Assembly: GCA_004020875.1 (NCBI GenBank)
Contig: SAPZ01000015.1
Location: forward strand, 83,084-147,083
DNA: 64,000 nucleotides
DNA from: Mesorhizobium sp.
GTDB lineage: Bacteria; Pseudomonadota; Alphaproteobacteria; Rhizobiales; Rhizobiaceae
Direction: 5' to 3'
Below the pieces are notes generated by a model. The model saw only the letters and a program-made list of their open reading frames with translations. It was not told where the DNA came from and searched no databases. The number at the start of each line of letters is the position of its first letter. The first letter of the stretch is position 1. Below are positions 7,526 to 16,729 of the stretch, in pieces. Both the position numbers and the translations under genes were made by a program.

Positions 7526-8476
7526 TTAGAACAAGCTTTCGCTGTTCGTACCGACCCGCAGCGGCGAGCGCCGGTGCAAAAGCAAAAGCATGGTCAAAAG
7601 CGTGCTGACGGTGCCGATCGCGGCGATGAGCGCAGCATCCCAGTTCGTCCAGCCGGGGCCCTCGAGCGGCTTGGCGTTGAGGAGGGCGAAGCCATTGTAG
7701 CCTTCCTGGTGCGAGATCAGCAGGAAGCCGGTCAGGTTGTTGCCGAGATGGGCGCCGAAACCGGCGCCGAGATTGCCGGTGACATAGACCAGCAGGGTGA
7801 GCAGCAGGGCAAAGATGCCGATCGAGATGAAGACGCTGGCATTGATGGCAAAAGTCGAAGCCGAGTCCCAGTGCAGCGACGTGAACAGCATGCCCGGCAG
7901 CACCGCCCAAACCAGAGGGCTCTTGAAGCGGTAGGCGAGGCCGCGCAGCAGGTAGCCGCGAAACAGTATCTCCTCCGACGAGGTCTGCAGGAAAGCGAGC
8001 AGCAGGATCGGGATCAGGGAGAGCAGCCAGGACGACATTGCGATAGGTCCGCGCAGGATTTCCGGCTGCATCCAATAGAGCAGGACCTCGGAGAAGAGCG
8101 AGGTGATCAGCACTGCGACCAGCCCCTTCAGGAAATCGCCGCGGGCAATGCGGCGGGTGACCCCGAAAAGGGCGGACAGCGGCTCGCCGTGAACGAAGCG
8201 CATCGCAACCCAGAGGCCGATCCAGATGCCGGCGAATGAGGTCAGGGCGCTCAAGATTCCGACCGGCGATGCCAGGAAATCCTGCATGTACCGCCCGGTC
8301 GAGGGTCCGGGCAGGCCCCAGACGATGTAGACATAGGTGCCGGCAAACAGCACCAGAGCCGTCATCGCCATCCAGAAGGCGACGACGATCGCCGTGCCGA
8401 AGAACAGGCGCGGCAAATTGGTCTTTTGGTTCGGCGAGCGGCGATAGCCCTCGAAGGCGGCATTGTCGATCGTCAC
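7526..8476 (-). CDS. CPBP-family intramembrane glutamic endopeptidase
   Basis: A 316-residue integral membrane protein of the CPBP (CAAX protease and bacteriocin-processing) family. Hydrophobic helices occupy about residues 24-50, 76-96, 115-135, 150-166, 185-200, 212-235 and 285-302. The catalytic signature SSEEILFRGYLLRG gives Glu168/Glu169 and Arg173; the second and third motifs supply His202 (SLHW) and His243 with nearby Asn (GAHLGNN). These residues are the known active site of the family. Substrates are unknown. The gene appears monocistronic, with a terminator downstream and a dispersed repeat upstream. Confidence 0.85.
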   Translation of the reverse strand: MTIDNAAFEGYRRSPNQKTNLPRLFFGTAIVVAFWMAMTALVLFAGTYVYIVWGLPGPSTGRYMQDFLASPVGILSALTSFAGIWIGLWVAMRFVHGEPLSALFGVTRRIARGDFLKGLVAVLITSLFSEVLLYWMQPEILRGPIAMSSWLLSLIPILLLAFLQTSSEEILFRGYLLRGLAYRFKSPLVWAVLPGMLFTSLHWDSASTFAINASVFISIGIFALLLTLLVYVTGNLGAGFGAHLGNNLTGFLLISHQEGYNGFALLNAKPLEGPGWTNWDAALIAAIGTVSTLLTMLLLLHRRSPLRVGTNSESLF

Positions 8477-8632
8477 GCGGCTCCCCTGCCGAAGGCTTTG
8501 GCTGCAAGATCTATGGCGATCAGTGGTTACCGTGCTATTACGCCATCGGGTTCCCGGGTTGAATGGGTCGCTTCAAGGGCAACGGCATGGACGTTACGGC
8601 CGAAGACGGGCCGGACGCCCGCCTGTCGCGAT

Positions 8633-8816
8633 CGTCATCCTATGGCGAAGCAAGGAGCGAACCACGCGGCGCAGACGATAGGATCCGTGCCGCAACATCT
8701 GAGCGATGCAGCGGTTCAGAAAAGCCCTTCTTCTGCGCAGTCTTCATTCTTCGCGCGAGGTACGGAATGGATCCGGGTCTGCGCGCCGCTTTGCGGCGCT
8801 CCGCCCGTGGATGACG
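8633..8816. repeat. Long imperfect palindromic repeat (MITE/RIME-like)
   Basis: The left end CGTCATCC (8633-8640) is mirrored by GGATGACG (8809-8816). About 60 bp inward on each side remain recognisably complementary, including GCGCAGAC and GGATCC in the left arm against GGATCC and GTCTGCGC in the right. The element lies in the intergenic space between the CPBP gene and the SH3 protein gene. Palindromes with this GTCATCC...GGATCC...GTCTGCGC pattern are, from memory, dispersed in Mesorhizobium genomes. No transposase is encoded. Confidence 0.7.
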
Positions 8817-8884
8817 AAGTTCGGGCGCTTCAGCCAATTCCCAGCCTATGTCGCGATGCGACGGTCGCTGCTTGCACACCAACA

Positions 8885-8910
8885 AGCGGCCGCCGTCGCC
8901 GGCGGCCGCT
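8885..8910 (-). terminator. Terminator hairpin after the SH3-domain gene
   Basis: AGCGGCCGCC (8885-8894) and GGCGGCCGCT (8901-8910) form a perfect 10-bp GC-rich stem with a 6-nt loop, 24 bp beyond the stop of the minus-strand SH3 gene. A short TGTTGGTGTG tail follows on that strand. Confidence 0.7.
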
Positions 8911-8933
8911 CTTCTCATGGCGATCAGGCCTGA

Positions 8934-9539
8934 TCAGCGCATCACATAGACGATACGCCTTGTGCCGGGATCGACCAGCGCCGGCTGGTTGTTCACATAA
9001 ACGTAGCGATACCGGTAATCCGGGATCTCGCGCAACTCGACTGTGTCGGGCAGCGTGGCGCCGGTCACCACCTCGCCGTCGAGATAAACCGGATCGACCC
9101 GGTGCTCGGTGACATAGGTGCCGACCTCGGCCGGCGGCCTGCCGATCGATTCGATGGCGTCGTCGTTAGAGACGATGGCGCCGGTATAAGTGTCCGTGGT
9201 GTAGAGATTGTCGGTCGGCGGCGGCACAACGGCAATGCCGGCATCCGCCGGCCGGCGCGTCACGACAACCCGGCTGCCGCCGAAGTCACCCGTCACATAG
9301 TCGGAATAGACCCAACCCTTGCCGCCGGCTTCGGCTATCGTGCACCATTTGCTGCCTTCGATGCAGCCGTTGAGCGTGGCCGACTGGCCGGCCGCCAGCA
9401 CGCCGATGACCGGGTATTGCGGACCGGGGCCGGCCCGCACATTCAGGTCGGTCATCGCCTGGACGGGGGTATCGGCGAAAGCGGCGCCCGACATGGCAAG
9501 CAGCGCACCGGCAAGCGCCGGAAACAACACGCGTTTCAT
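8934..9539 (-). CDS. Exported SH3b-domain protein with C-terminal DUF1236
   Basis: A 201-residue secreted protein. The signal peptide MKRVLFPALAGALLAMSGAAFA ends at an AFA-D site. A bacterial SH3 domain follows (about 25-90: DLNVRAGPGPQYPVIGVLAAG and GWVYSDYV), then a linker. A C-terminal DUF1236-like segment ends YRYVYVNNQPALVDPGTRRI. SH3b domains usually bind peptidoglycan or peptides in the periplasm. I chose the ATG at 9537-9539 because GGAGTG lies at correct spacing and it begins the signal peptide; an upstream ATG would add seven residues. Confidence 0.82.
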   Translation of the reverse strand: MKRVLFPALAGALLAMSGAAFADTPVQAMTDLNVRAGPGPQYPVIGVLAAGQSATLNGCIEGSKWCTIAEAGGKGWVYSDYVTGDFGGSRVVVTRRPADAGIAVVPPPTDNLYTTDTYTGAIVSNDDAIESIGRPPAEVGTYVTEHRVDPVYLDGEVVTGATLPDTVELREIPDYRYRYVYVNNQPALVDPGTRRIVYVMR

Positions 9540-9605
9540 GGTTTTCACTCCGTTTTTCAACGCTCCCTCGGGCTCGGAAACGAAACAGAGGCTTATGCGT
9601 TCCGG

Positions 9606-10703
9606 CTAAAGCGCCCCTGCCGGCTCACGAATTGTTCCAGGCTTTTTCGGCGCGCGGGTCAGAAGGTCGTTCACGAAGGCGAGTTTTCGGGCCGTCACTT
9701 CGGAAATCACGAAGGGGTAGAGATCCGGCAGTCCCATGCAGCGGTTGATCGAATTGGAGGCCTCCGAAAGCACCAGCCAGCGGGCGAGGATTTTCTTGAA
9801 CGGCTCTTGCATCGGGCCGGGATCGACGGGCGCCGCCTGCAAGTGTTCGCCGGTATCGGCCCGCGGCAGGTTGCCGTCGCCGACAATCTCCAGCCGGCCG
9901 AGCGGGAGATTGAGCGCATGCACCATCTCGAGCGTGTCGGTAATGTGTAGATGATGCGCGAAGGTCTCGGCCCAATCCTCCCAGGGATGGGATGTGGCGT
10001 AGGCAGAGATGTGGCGCTGCTGCCAGTCCGGCGGCGCGCCGTTGGCGTAGTAGGTTTGCAAGGCCTGCTCGTAATCGATCCGCTCGTCGCCGAAAAGCGC
10101 GCGGAAAGCCGAAAGATATGCAGGATCGTCACGGATCAGCCGATCCCAATAATAGTGGCCGAGCTCATGGCGGAAATGGCCGAGCAAGGTGCGGTAGTTT
10201 TCACCCATCTCGACGCGCCGGCGCTCGCGCTCGGCGGAATCGGCCTCGGCGACGTTGAGCGTGATCAACCCGTTGTCATGGCCGGTCAGGATGCGTTCCC
10301 CGCCTGGACCAGCGCCGATCGGGTCGGCGAGAAAGTCGAAGGCAAGGCCGACCTCGTCGCCTGCATCGGCCTTCGGCACAACCGGCAGGCCGAGGGCGAG
10401 CAGGGAGTAGACGGCACGCTTCTTCGCGGCTTCGACCCGTATCCAGCGCCTGCGGTTGCCGTCGATGGAAAGGTCGGGAATGACTTGGTTGAGAGCGCAG
10501 GCGCGGCAGAAGGTCCGGCCGTTCTCGGCCCGCCAGTTGCACGCGCATTCATCGGCGTTGCCGCATTGGAAGACGCCGCTCGTTCCGGCGAGGACGAAAT
10601 TCGCCTGCTCCGGGTCATAGAAGACGAGGCTGGAACAGCTCAGGCACTGGGCGTTCTCGAAATAAAGGCGGTGCCCGCAGTTTGGACAGTCGAAAAGCTT
10701 CAT
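9606..10703 (-). CDS. Putative zinc-binding metallopeptidase (zinc-ribbon plus HExxH)
   Basis: A 365-residue cytoplasmic protein. The N terminus is a zinc ribbon (MKLFDCPNCG, Cys6/Cys9 and Cys20/Cys23), and a second Cys-rich segment follows (FQCGNADECACNW and CRACAL). The catalytic HELGH lies at about residues 179-183, with WEDWAETFAHHLH downstream offering the third ligand. The layout fits the putative zinc-binding metallopeptidase family (Peptidase_Mx). The biological substrate is not known. I chose the ATG at 10701-10703; an in-frame ATG seven codons upstream lacks a ribosome-binding site. Confidence 0.78.
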   Translation of the reverse strand: MKLFDCPNCGHRLYFENAQCLSCSSLVFYDPEQANFVLAGTSGVFQCGNADECACNWRAENGRTFCRACALNQVIPDLSIDGNRRRWIRVEAAKKRAVYSLLALGLPVVPKADAGDEVGLAFDFLADPIGAGPGGERILTGHDNGLITLNVAEADSAERERRRVEMGENYRTLLGHFRHELGHYYWDRLIRDDPAYLSAFRALFGDERIDYEQALQTYYANGAPPDWQQRHISAYATSHPWEDWAETFAHHLHITDTLEMVHALNLPLGRLEIVGDGNLPRADTGEHLQAAPVDPGPMQEPFKKILARWLVLSEASNSINRCMGLPDLYPFVISEVTARKLAFVNDLLTRAPKKPGTIREPAGAL

Positions 10704-11177
10704 GCGTCGACCCGTGAGACCCATGCGTGGATGTGAGTTCGCCCCTAACGTCCGCCGGCGTCCGGCGTTCCAGTCCTATTTCGGCTAAATCTGGGCAATG
10801 ACCTGCCTGGACTCGCTTTCGCCCGAGGGCCTCGCGCCGCCACGGGCCCGATGCAGCCAGGCGAGGTCTATGTCGAAGGCACGCCGAAATGGCGGCGCAG
10901 GCCGAGGCGCGGCCGCCGATGCGGCCCATCGCCTAGAGAAGAAGGTGTCCGACGGCTCGAAGCACCTTCCGCGGCAAGTCCCGCGGAACTGGCGCCAACG
11001 ATCACGACATCACCTCCTTCATGAGGTAAGCCAGCCACACCTGATGCCCGATCGTAGGGAAATTGCCCTTCTTTCGCCAGGGTCGGGTGTCACGTGCTCC
11101 GCGAGGGCGGTGACAACCCGGCGTTTCGCTGGCAAATTCACAACCGGGACGTGATTCAGGCAATTCAGGAGAACAAG
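10704..11177. other. Intergenic stretch without a supported gene
   Basis: This 474-bp space separates the metallopeptidase gene and the transglycosylase gene. Open frames exist on both strands, but none has a ribosome-binding site together with a protein-like composition. I see no hairpin with a T-run and no dispersed repeat. The right end must hold the promoter of the transglycosylase gene. Confidence 0.5.
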
Positions 11178-11975
11178 ATGGCATTTTTTGCCAAGGGAAG
11201 GATTTTCGCGGCGGCGGTGGTGGCGACGCTGGCGCTGGCGGCGGGCGCCGAGGCGGCTCCAAGCTGTGGCAAGAACGGCGCCGGCTTTGACGCCTGGAAA
11301 CAGGATTTCGCCGGCGAGGCCAGAGCCGAGGGTGTCGGCCAGAGGGGCCTGTCCGCGCTGGCGGGCGCCACCTACGCCACCAGGACGATCGCTGCCGACC
11401 GGGCGATCCACAAGGCGTTCAGCGGCTCGGTGGAAAGCTTCATGCAGCGCCGTGGCGCATCGGCGATCATTTCCCGAGGCCGCGCGCTGAAGAAAGCAAA
11501 CGCGGCGATGTTCGCCAATATCGAGAGCACCTATGGCGTGCCGCCGGGCGTGCTGCTCGCCATCTGGGGCATGGAAACCGGCTTCGGCGCCTCGATGGGC
11601 AACCAGAACACGGTTTCGGCAATCGTGACGCTGGCCTATGACTGCCGCCGCCCGGATTATTTCAGGCCGCATGCCATCGCCGCGCTGAAGCTTGTCGATC
11701 GCGGCGCGCTCAGCGCCTCTTCCGTCGGGGCCATGCATGGCGAGATCGGCCACACCCAGTTCCTACCTGGAAATGTGTTGAAATACGGCGTGGGCAGCGG
11801 AAACCTGCGCGACCGCAACACGGCGCTGGCGTCGACCGCCAATTTCCTCAAGGGCCATGGCTGGCGCGCCGGCGCGAGCTACGAGGCGAATATGGGTGCG
11901 ATCGCCGGCTGGAACTCGGCAAGCGTCTATCAGCAGGCCATCGCCCGCATCGCCGAGGCGATCGACGCGGACTGA
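11178..11975 (+). CDS. Lytic murein transglycosylase, MltB-like
   Basis: A 265-residue exported enzyme that cleaves the MurNAc-GlcNAc bond of peptidoglycan to give 1,6-anhydro products. A signal peptide (FAAAVVATLALAAGAEA) precedes the SLT_2-type catalytic domain. The catalytic glutamate is probably Glu133 in LLAIWGMETGFGASMGN. The later GEIGHTQFLPGNVLKYGVG and LASTANFLKGHGWRAG segments are family hallmarks. There is no C-terminal peptidoglycan-binding domain, so this is a short form. The ATG follows CAGGAGAACAAG. A strong terminator follows. Confidence 0.88.
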   Translation: MAFFAKGRIFAAAVVATLALAAGAEAAPSCGKNGAGFDAWKQDFAGEARAEGVGQRGLSALAGATYATRTIAADRAIHKAFSGSVESFMQRRGASAIISRGRALKKANAAMFANIESTYGVPPGVLLAIWGMETGFGASMGNQNTVSAIVTLAYDCRRPDYFRPHAIAALKLVDRGALSASSVGAMHGEIGHTQFLPGNVLKYGVGSGNLRDRNTALASTANFLKGHGWRAGASYEANMGAIAGWNSASVYQQAIARIAEAIDAD

Positions 11976-12000
11976 GCGGGCATTTCCATTTCAGCGAAGA

Positions 12001-12025
12001 GCCCGGCCATGCGCCGGGCTTTTGT
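12001..12025 (+). terminator. Intrinsic terminator of the transglycosylase gene
   Basis: GCCCGGC (12001-12007) pairs with GCCGGGC (12013-12019) around CATGC and is followed by TTTTGTTT, 26 bp after the stop. Confidence 0.85.
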
Positions 12026-12087
12026 TTGCGGAGCACGCGTCGAACCTGATCACGGGAAATGACGATCAGTCCTGTTTCTCCTCATTC

Positions 12088-12528
12088 TCAATGATTCGCC
12101 CAGCCACTCAACGGGCATTTCTGGGAGATGGGAACCTGGAAGGAGCCGTCAATGCCGCTGCAGTTACGGAACCTGGACGACCGCGGCGGCAAGGAGTGGG
12201 TGACAGGTGGCTCCTTGGGCTTGCCCTTGATGACCATCCAGATCTCGGTCGGCTGGCTGAGCTGAATTGCATTTACATCCGAGAAGCCGATGCGCCCGGT
12301 GCGCACGCCTTCGAAAATGCGCTGGCAAAAGATTGCCGGCACGCGGTCGAGTGATACGCCCATGAAAGAGGCGAGCTCGTGCTTGAACGTGATGTCCCAA
12401 ACGCGGGCCGAGGCAACACATTTGGCCATGCTTGGTTCTGGCGGCTTCTTGGACGCCATTGCCGCTTGGCATCCGATTGCGACCACGGTTGCGGTCAACA
12501 GTAACAAAATTCGATTTTTCAAATCCAA
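12088..12528 (-). CDS. Hypothetical exported protein
   Basis: A 146-residue protein that I do not recognise. The N terminus (MDLKNRILLLLTATVVAIGC) is a signal peptide, with either lipidation at Cys20 or cleavage after AMA. The middle (CVASARVWDITFKHELASF, then VPAIFCQRIFEGVRTGRIGF) looks like a folded domain with two cysteines. The last about 40 residues are less protein-like and could reflect a frameshift. The gene is somewhat less GC-rich than its neighbours and stands alone between two terminators, so it may be a recent acquisition. Confidence 0.55.
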   Translation of the reverse strand: MDLKNRILLLLTATVVAIGCQAAMASKKPPEPSMAKCVASARVWDITFKHELASFMGVSLDRVPAIFCQRIFEGVRTGRIGFSDVNAIQLSQPTEIWMVIKGKPKEPPVTHSLPPRSSRFRNCSGIDGSFQVPISQKCPLSGWANH

Positions 12529-12619
12529 CCCCCATGTCCCGCGAACAAAGTAGCCTATAGCGCTGGTAGGTCAACAGAATGCGTGTTGGAACAGGGTTTC
12601 ATATATTAGCATACTGAAA

Positions 12620-12646
12620 TAAAAACCCGGCGTTTCCGCCGGGTCG
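12620..12646 (-). terminator. Intrinsic terminator of argG
   Basis: On the minus strand ACCCGGCG pairs with CGCCGGGT (12625-12632 and 12637-12644) around a 4-nt loop and is followed by TTTTTA. It lies about 30 bp beyond the argG stop. Confidence 0.85.
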
Positions 12647-12673
12647 TTTGATCGCATATGTATCAGTAAAATA

Positions 12674-13897
12674 TCAGTGCTTGCGGTTTCTCGCAGCCAG
12701 CGTCCGCAGCCGAAGTCCGTTCAGCCGTATAAAACCTTCGGCATCCTTCTGGTCGTAGGCGCCGCGATCGTCCTCGAACGTGACCAGCGCATCCGAGTAT
12801 AGCGTCTTCTTCGACTTGCGGCCGGTGACGATGACATTGCCCTTGTAGAGCTTCAGCCGCACCGTGCCCTCGACGTCATCCTGGCTCTTGTCGATCATCG
12901 CCTGCAGCATGACGCGCTCGGGCGAGAACCAGAAGCCGTTGTAGATGAGCTCCGCATAGCGCGGCATGAACTCGTCCTTGAGGTGGGCGGCGCCGCGGTC
13001 GAGGGTGATCGATTCGATCGCCCGGTGGGCGGCGATCAGGATCGTGCCGCCGGGGGTTTCATAGACGCCGCGCGACTTCATGCCGACGAAACGGTTCTCG
13101 ACGAGGTCGAGGCGGCCGATGCCATTGTCGCGGCCGAGGTCGTTCAGCGCCGCGAGCAGGGTGGCCGGCGACAGCTTCTTGCCGTTGAGCGCGACGGGAT
13201 CGCCCTTCAGGAACTCGATCTCGATCTCGGTGACGACATCCGGCGCGTCCATCGGCGAGACGGTGCGCTGGTGGACGAATTCCGGCGGCTCGCTCCACGG
13301 GTCTTCCAGCACCTTGCCCTCGGAGGAGGAGTGCAGGAGGTTGGCGTCCACCGAGAAGGGCGCGTCGCCGCGTTTGTCCTTCGGCACCGGGATCTGGTGC
13401 TGCTCGGCGAAGTTGAGCAGGTCGGTGCGCGATTTGAACGACCAGTCGCGCCACGGCGCAATGACCTTGATGTCCGGGTTCAGCGCATAGGCGGACAATT
13501 CGAAACGGACCTGGTCGTTGCCCTTGCCGGTGGCGCCATGGGCGATGGCGTCGGCGCCCGTCTCCTTGGCGATCTCGACCAGATGCTTGGAGATCAGCGG
13601 CCGGGCGATCGAGGTGCCAAGCAGATAGGTGCCTTCATAGACTGCGTTGGCGCGGAACATCGGGAAGACGAAGTCGGCTACGAATTCCTCGCGCACGTCG
13701 ACGATGCGGATGTCCTTGATGCCCATCATCTCGGCCTTGCGGCGCGCCGGCTCCAGCTCTCCGCCCTGGCCGAGATCGGCCGTGAAGGTGACGACTTCGG
13801 CGCCGAGCTCGGTCTGCAGCCATTTCAGGATGATGGAAGTGTCGAGACCGCCGGAATAGGCGAGCACGACTTTCTTGACGTTCTTGGTCTTGGACAT
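12674..13897 (-). CDS. argG: Argininosuccinate synthase
   Basis: A 407-residue type I argininosuccinate synthase that condenses citrulline and aspartate with ATP in arginine synthesis. The N-type ATP pyrophosphatase P-loop SGGLDTS is at residues 15-21. Further family segments are [39 protein letters not shown] and the C-terminal [19 protein letters not shown]. Length is typical (400-410). The gene is monocistronic with its own terminator; the divergent LysE-type gene begins 188 bp away. Confidence 0.98.
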   Translation of the reverse strand: MSKTKNVKKVVLAYSGGLDTSIILKWLQTELGAEVVTFTADLGQGGELEPARRKAEMMGIKDIRIVDVREEFVADFVFPMFRANAVYEGTYLLGTSIARPLISKHLVEIAKETGADAIAHGATGKGNDQVRFELSAYALNPDIKVIAPWRDWSFKSRTDLLNFAEQHQIPVPKDKRGDAPFSVDANLLHSSSEGKVLEDPWSEPPEFVHQRTVSPMDAPDVVTEIEIEFLKGDPVALNGKKLSPATLLAALNDLGRDNGIGRLDLVENRFVGMKSRGVYETPGGTILIAAHRAIESITLDRGAAHLKDEFMPRYAELIYNGFWFSPERVMLQAMIDKSQDDVEGTVRLKLYKGNVIVTGRKSKKTLYSDALVTFEDDRGAYDQKDAEGFIRLNGLRLRTLAARNRKH

Positions 13898-14085
13898 TTT
13901 TGGCGGTTCCGCGGGAAAAAGGTTCGGGGGCGAGTATCACGCCGTTTCCGGACGACGCAAGAGACGAAGGGGCGCCTAGCTATGGCACAGGCTGGGCCAG
14001 ATGTTTGCCTGGGCAGACGCTGGCGCGTCAGGAAGTGCCGCGTTACAGAACTAACGAAACCCCATTGCGAGGCGACCCCCGATCT

Positions 14086-14727
14086 ATGTCCTTCATCCCC
14101 GACACTTCGACCCTGATCCAGTTCGCCATCGCCACAATCGTCCTGGCGATCACGCCAGGACCGGACATGACGCTGTTCGTCTCGCGCACGCTGAGCCAGG
14201 GCCGCGCCACCGGCTTCGCCTCGATGGCCGGCGCGCTCTGCGGCACTCTGATCCACACCACGCTGGTGGTTGTCGGCATCTCGGCGCTGATCGTCGCCTC
14301 GCCGATGGCCTTCTTCGCCCTGAAGATCTTCGGCGCCGGCTATCTGGTGTTCCTGGCCTGGCAGGCGGTGACGAAGGGCTCGGCCTTCTCGCCGGAGAAG
14401 CGGACGGGACCGCAGGTTTCGCTGTTCCGAAGCTGGGCGGCCGGGCTCGGCGTCAACCTGCTCAATCCGAAGATCATCTTGTTCTTCATGACCTTCCTGC
14501 CGCAATTCGTCTCCGCCCACGATCCGAACGCGTCCGGAAAGCTGTTTTTCCTCGGCTTGATGTTCATCGCGCTATCGATCCCGGTGACGGCGCCGATGGT
14601 GCTGGCGGCGGAAAAGTTCTCGGCGGCGATGAAGGCAAGCCCGCGGGTGACGCGCGTGGTCGACTACCTGTTCGGCGGCGTGTTCTCGGCCTTCGCGCTC
14701 AAGATCCTGACGGCGCAGGCGAAGTAA
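14086..14727 (+). CDS. LysE/RhtB family amino acid exporter
   Basis: A 213-residue inner-membrane protein with about six helices. It carries the family fingerprint TPGPDMTLFVSRTL near residues 21-35, GALCGTLIHTTLVVVG near 48, FGAGYLVFLAWQA near 75, and NLLNPKIILFFMTFLPQF near 125. Members export basic or neutral amino acids or related compounds by proton antiport; the substrate is not predictable. It is divergent from argG, which would suit an arginine-related role, but that is only context. The ATG at 14086 was chosen because it begins the first helix; the frame remains open upstream. Confidence 0.85.
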   Translation: MSFIPDTSTLIQFAIATIVLAITPGPDMTLFVSRTLSQGRATGFASMAGALCGTLIHTTLVVVGISALIVASPMAFFALKIFGAGYLVFLAWQAVTKGSAFSPEKRTGPQVSLFRSWAAGLGVNLLNPKIILFFMTFLPQFVSAHDPNASGKLFFLGLMFIALSIPVTAPMVLAAEKFSAAMKASPRVTRVVDYLFGGVFSAFALKILTAQAK

Positions 14728-14829
14728 GCCTTTCTTCAGAATGTTCGCGCAGCCGCGCGGCGCATGTCTTTTGATATTGCGACCGCAAATTGGCTTGCGT
14801 TAAGAACACCGGAGGATTCGGGGGATTGC

Positions 14830-15501
14830 ATGAAGACCATATTGTTGGCGTCGGCCGCAGTGTTCGGGTTGGCTGGCGGGGCCCATGCCCAAGACGCGTC
14901 CTACAACTGGTCAGGATCCTACGTAGGTGTCGAAGGTGGCTATGCCGGTTCCTCGGTCCACTTCGGCGCCGATGCGACCAATTTCGACGACACCTATCAC
15001 AAAGACGGATATCTCGGCGGCATCTATGCCGGGCATGATTGGCAGAGCGGAAAGTTCGTCTATGGCGTGGTCGGCGATTTCGATTTCGTCGGCATGCACG
15101 ACACGACCTTCGGCGACGAGGCCGCGTTCACCGGCGGAAAGGGTGAAGCCTATACCTACGATGTCGACTGGGTTGCGACGGCGAGGCTGAGAGCCGGTTA
15201 TACGCCGACCGATCAACTCCTTGCCTATGTCACCGGTGGCGTGGCTGCCGGGCATTTCCAGACCACGTCCTATGATCGTCCCATTTTTACGCCCGGCTCG
15301 ACTTCCGATTTTTCAGGCGTGAAGGTCGGTGGGGTCATCGGCGTGGGCGCCGAATACGCATTCGCGCGAAACTGGTCCCTGAAAGGGGAATACCTTCATT
15401 ATGCATTCGACAAGATCGAGCCTAGGCCGGGCGGGACGGCCGGCGCGCGCTTCCGGCCGGCCCTCGACACGGTCAAATTCGGTTTAGCGTACCGGTTCTA
15501 G
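14830..15501 (+). CDS. Outer-membrane beta-barrel protein (porin-like, Omp25/31 type)
   Basis: A 223-residue exported protein. The signal peptide MKTILLASAAVFGLAGGAHA is cleaved before QDASYNWSG. The mature part shows the alternating aromatic pattern of an eight-stranded barrel: WSGSYVGVEGGYAG, YLGGIYAGHDWQSG, FVYGVVGDFDFVG, ARLRAGYTPTDQLLAYVTGG, YAFARNWSLKGEYLHYAF and the terminal FGLAYRF. The C-terminal Phe is the usual BAM recognition residue. The pattern is like the Omp25/Omp31 family of rhizobia and Brucella. The ATG is preceded by GGGGATTGC. Confidence 0.88.
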   Translation: MKTILLASAAVFGLAGGAHAQDASYNWSGSYVGVEGGYAGSSVHFGADATNFDDTYHKDGYLGGIYAGHDWQSGKFVYGVVGDFDFVGMHDTTFGDEAAFTGGKGEAYTYDVDWVATARLRAGYTPTDQLLAYVTGGVAAGHFQTTSYDRPIFTPGSTSDFSGVKVGGVIGVGAEYAFARNWSLKGEYLHYAFDKIEPRPGGTAGARFRPALDTVKFGLAYRF

Positions 15502-15511
15502 GGGCGGCGCC

Positions 15512-16183
15512 TCAGGCAGGAAGGCCCGGTCCCGCGTATGAGCGGACCGCTCCTGCCGCCTCCGCCATTTTCAGACGCTCTTCATATTCCTCGAGGGTCA
15601 GCGCATAGAGCATCTGATCGAGGCGATCGCCCGTCCGGCCGTCTATTCTGTGCGCGCGCAGCGTGCCTTCTAACCGCAATCCGAATCGCTCGCAAACAGC
15701 GATGGCCGCCGTGTTGCGCGCCAGCGGCTGAAAGGTCACCTTCTCCAGCTTTCTCTCGCGAAAGAAGTGCCTGAGCAGGACGGCGGACGCCTCGAAGGCA
15801 ATATTCTTGCCGCGGTTCTCCGCCTCGCCGATGATCAGGTGAAGAGAGCCTAGCCGGTGCCGCAGATCGACCTCCATCACCGCCAGGCCGAGAGCCCTGT
15901 CCTGCGGCCGGCTCAAGATGAGCATGAGATTGCGCTTCAAATTGTCGAAGCTTACGACATAGGCACGGAACGCATCCAGCCCCATTGCCTTCTGCGGCGC
16001 ATTCAAACCTTCCATCACCGCCGGATCGGTGAGCCAGGCCGCGATCTCGGTCGTCACATCAGCTGGTCTCAGCGTGCGAATGCGGACCCTTTCGCTCCAG
16101 CGGTCGACGAGAACCGGTCTGAGCCCCTGGGCGGCAAGCGGCGTGACGATGGGCTTCGCGCCCGGCTGTGGCATCTTCGGCAT
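15512..16183 (-). CDS. GNAT family N-acetyltransferase (RimJ/RimL-like)
   Basis: A 223-residue GNAT protein. The fold is visible as RIRTLRPADVTTEIAAWL at the start, the strand DRALGLAVMEVDLRHR, an acetyl-CoA-binding turn at about IGEAENRGKNIAFEAS, and the terminal strands KVTFQPLARNTAAIAVCERF and LRLEGTLRAHR. The pattern is of the RimJ/RimL type that often acetylates protein N termini or small amines; the substrate is unknown. It converges with the OmpA-like barrel gene with only 10 bp between the stops. Confidence 0.8.
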   Translation of the reverse strand: MPKMPQPGAKPIVTPLAAQGLRPVLVDRWSERVRIRTLRPADVTTEIAAWLTDPAVMEGLNAPQKAMGLDAFRAYVVSFDNLKRNLMLILSRPQDRALGLAVMEVDLRHRLGSLHLIIGEAENRGKNIAFEASAVLLRHFFRERKLEKVTFQPLARNTAAIAVCERFGLRLEGTLRAHRIDGRTGDRLDQMLYALTLEEYEERLKMAEAAGAVRSYAGPGLPA

Positions 16184-16267
16184 AGCGCTTCAGTGATGCG
16201 GGAGCATGGGACCGACGTCAAGCTGGAGTTCTCGCAGTCCAGCCGAACGCAGCTTTCGAGCCTGAGG

Positions 16268-16729
16268 CTACAGGTCGGGCAGGGGTTCGCGGCGCCAGCT
16301 TCCGGCCCAGCGGCCGGACGAGAGCCAATAGAAGATGCCGCCGACCATGCCGCTGCCGACCACGGCCAAGCGGGCGTTGGTCGCGGTGACATCGAAATTG
16401 GCGTCGCCCGCATTGTGCGCGAAGCCGAGGAAGACGATGGCGACGACCGCGCCGCCCAGCGCGTAAAACAGCCAGTCGCGACGGCCAAGCACCTCGGCCA
16501 CCAAAATGACGACGGCCGACGGCATAAAGGCGAAATAGGCGACGAACAACGCCACGAACGGCACAGAAAAATAAAGCGCGGGGACGATCGTCGGATGGCC
16601 TGGTTCCAGCGCATAGCCGAAATAGCCGAGGAAAAGGGCGTTGAGAAAGGCGCTCGCCGCCAGCGAGCCAACAATATAGCCGATCAGGATGACGGCGAAG
16701 CGTACGAGATAGGCGATGATACGCCTCAC
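16268..16729 (-). CDS. Four-helix membrane protein coupled to rlmN
   Basis: A 153-residue protein that starts with GTG at 16727-16729, overlapping the rlmN stop as GTGA, so it is probably translated by re-initiation. Four hydrophobic helices (about residues 5-28, 43-68, 78-98 and 108-128) cover most of the protein; the C-terminal tail contains [15 protein letters not shown] do not recognise a named family. The tight coupling suggests co-expression rather than a role in rRNA modification. Confidence 0.7.
   Translation of the reverse strand: MRRIIAYLVRFAVILIGYIVGSLAASAFLNALFLGYFGYALEPGHPTIVPALYFSVPFVALFVAYFAFMPSAVVILVAEVLGRRDWLFYALGGAVVAIVFLGFAHNAGDANFDVTATNARLAVVGSGMVGGIFYWLSSGRWAGSWRREPLPDL

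Noticed and set aside
10798-11154. A 118-codon open frame upstream of the transglycosylase gene
   Set aside because: No ribosome-binding site, Arg/Ser/Gly-rich composition and no recognisable domain.
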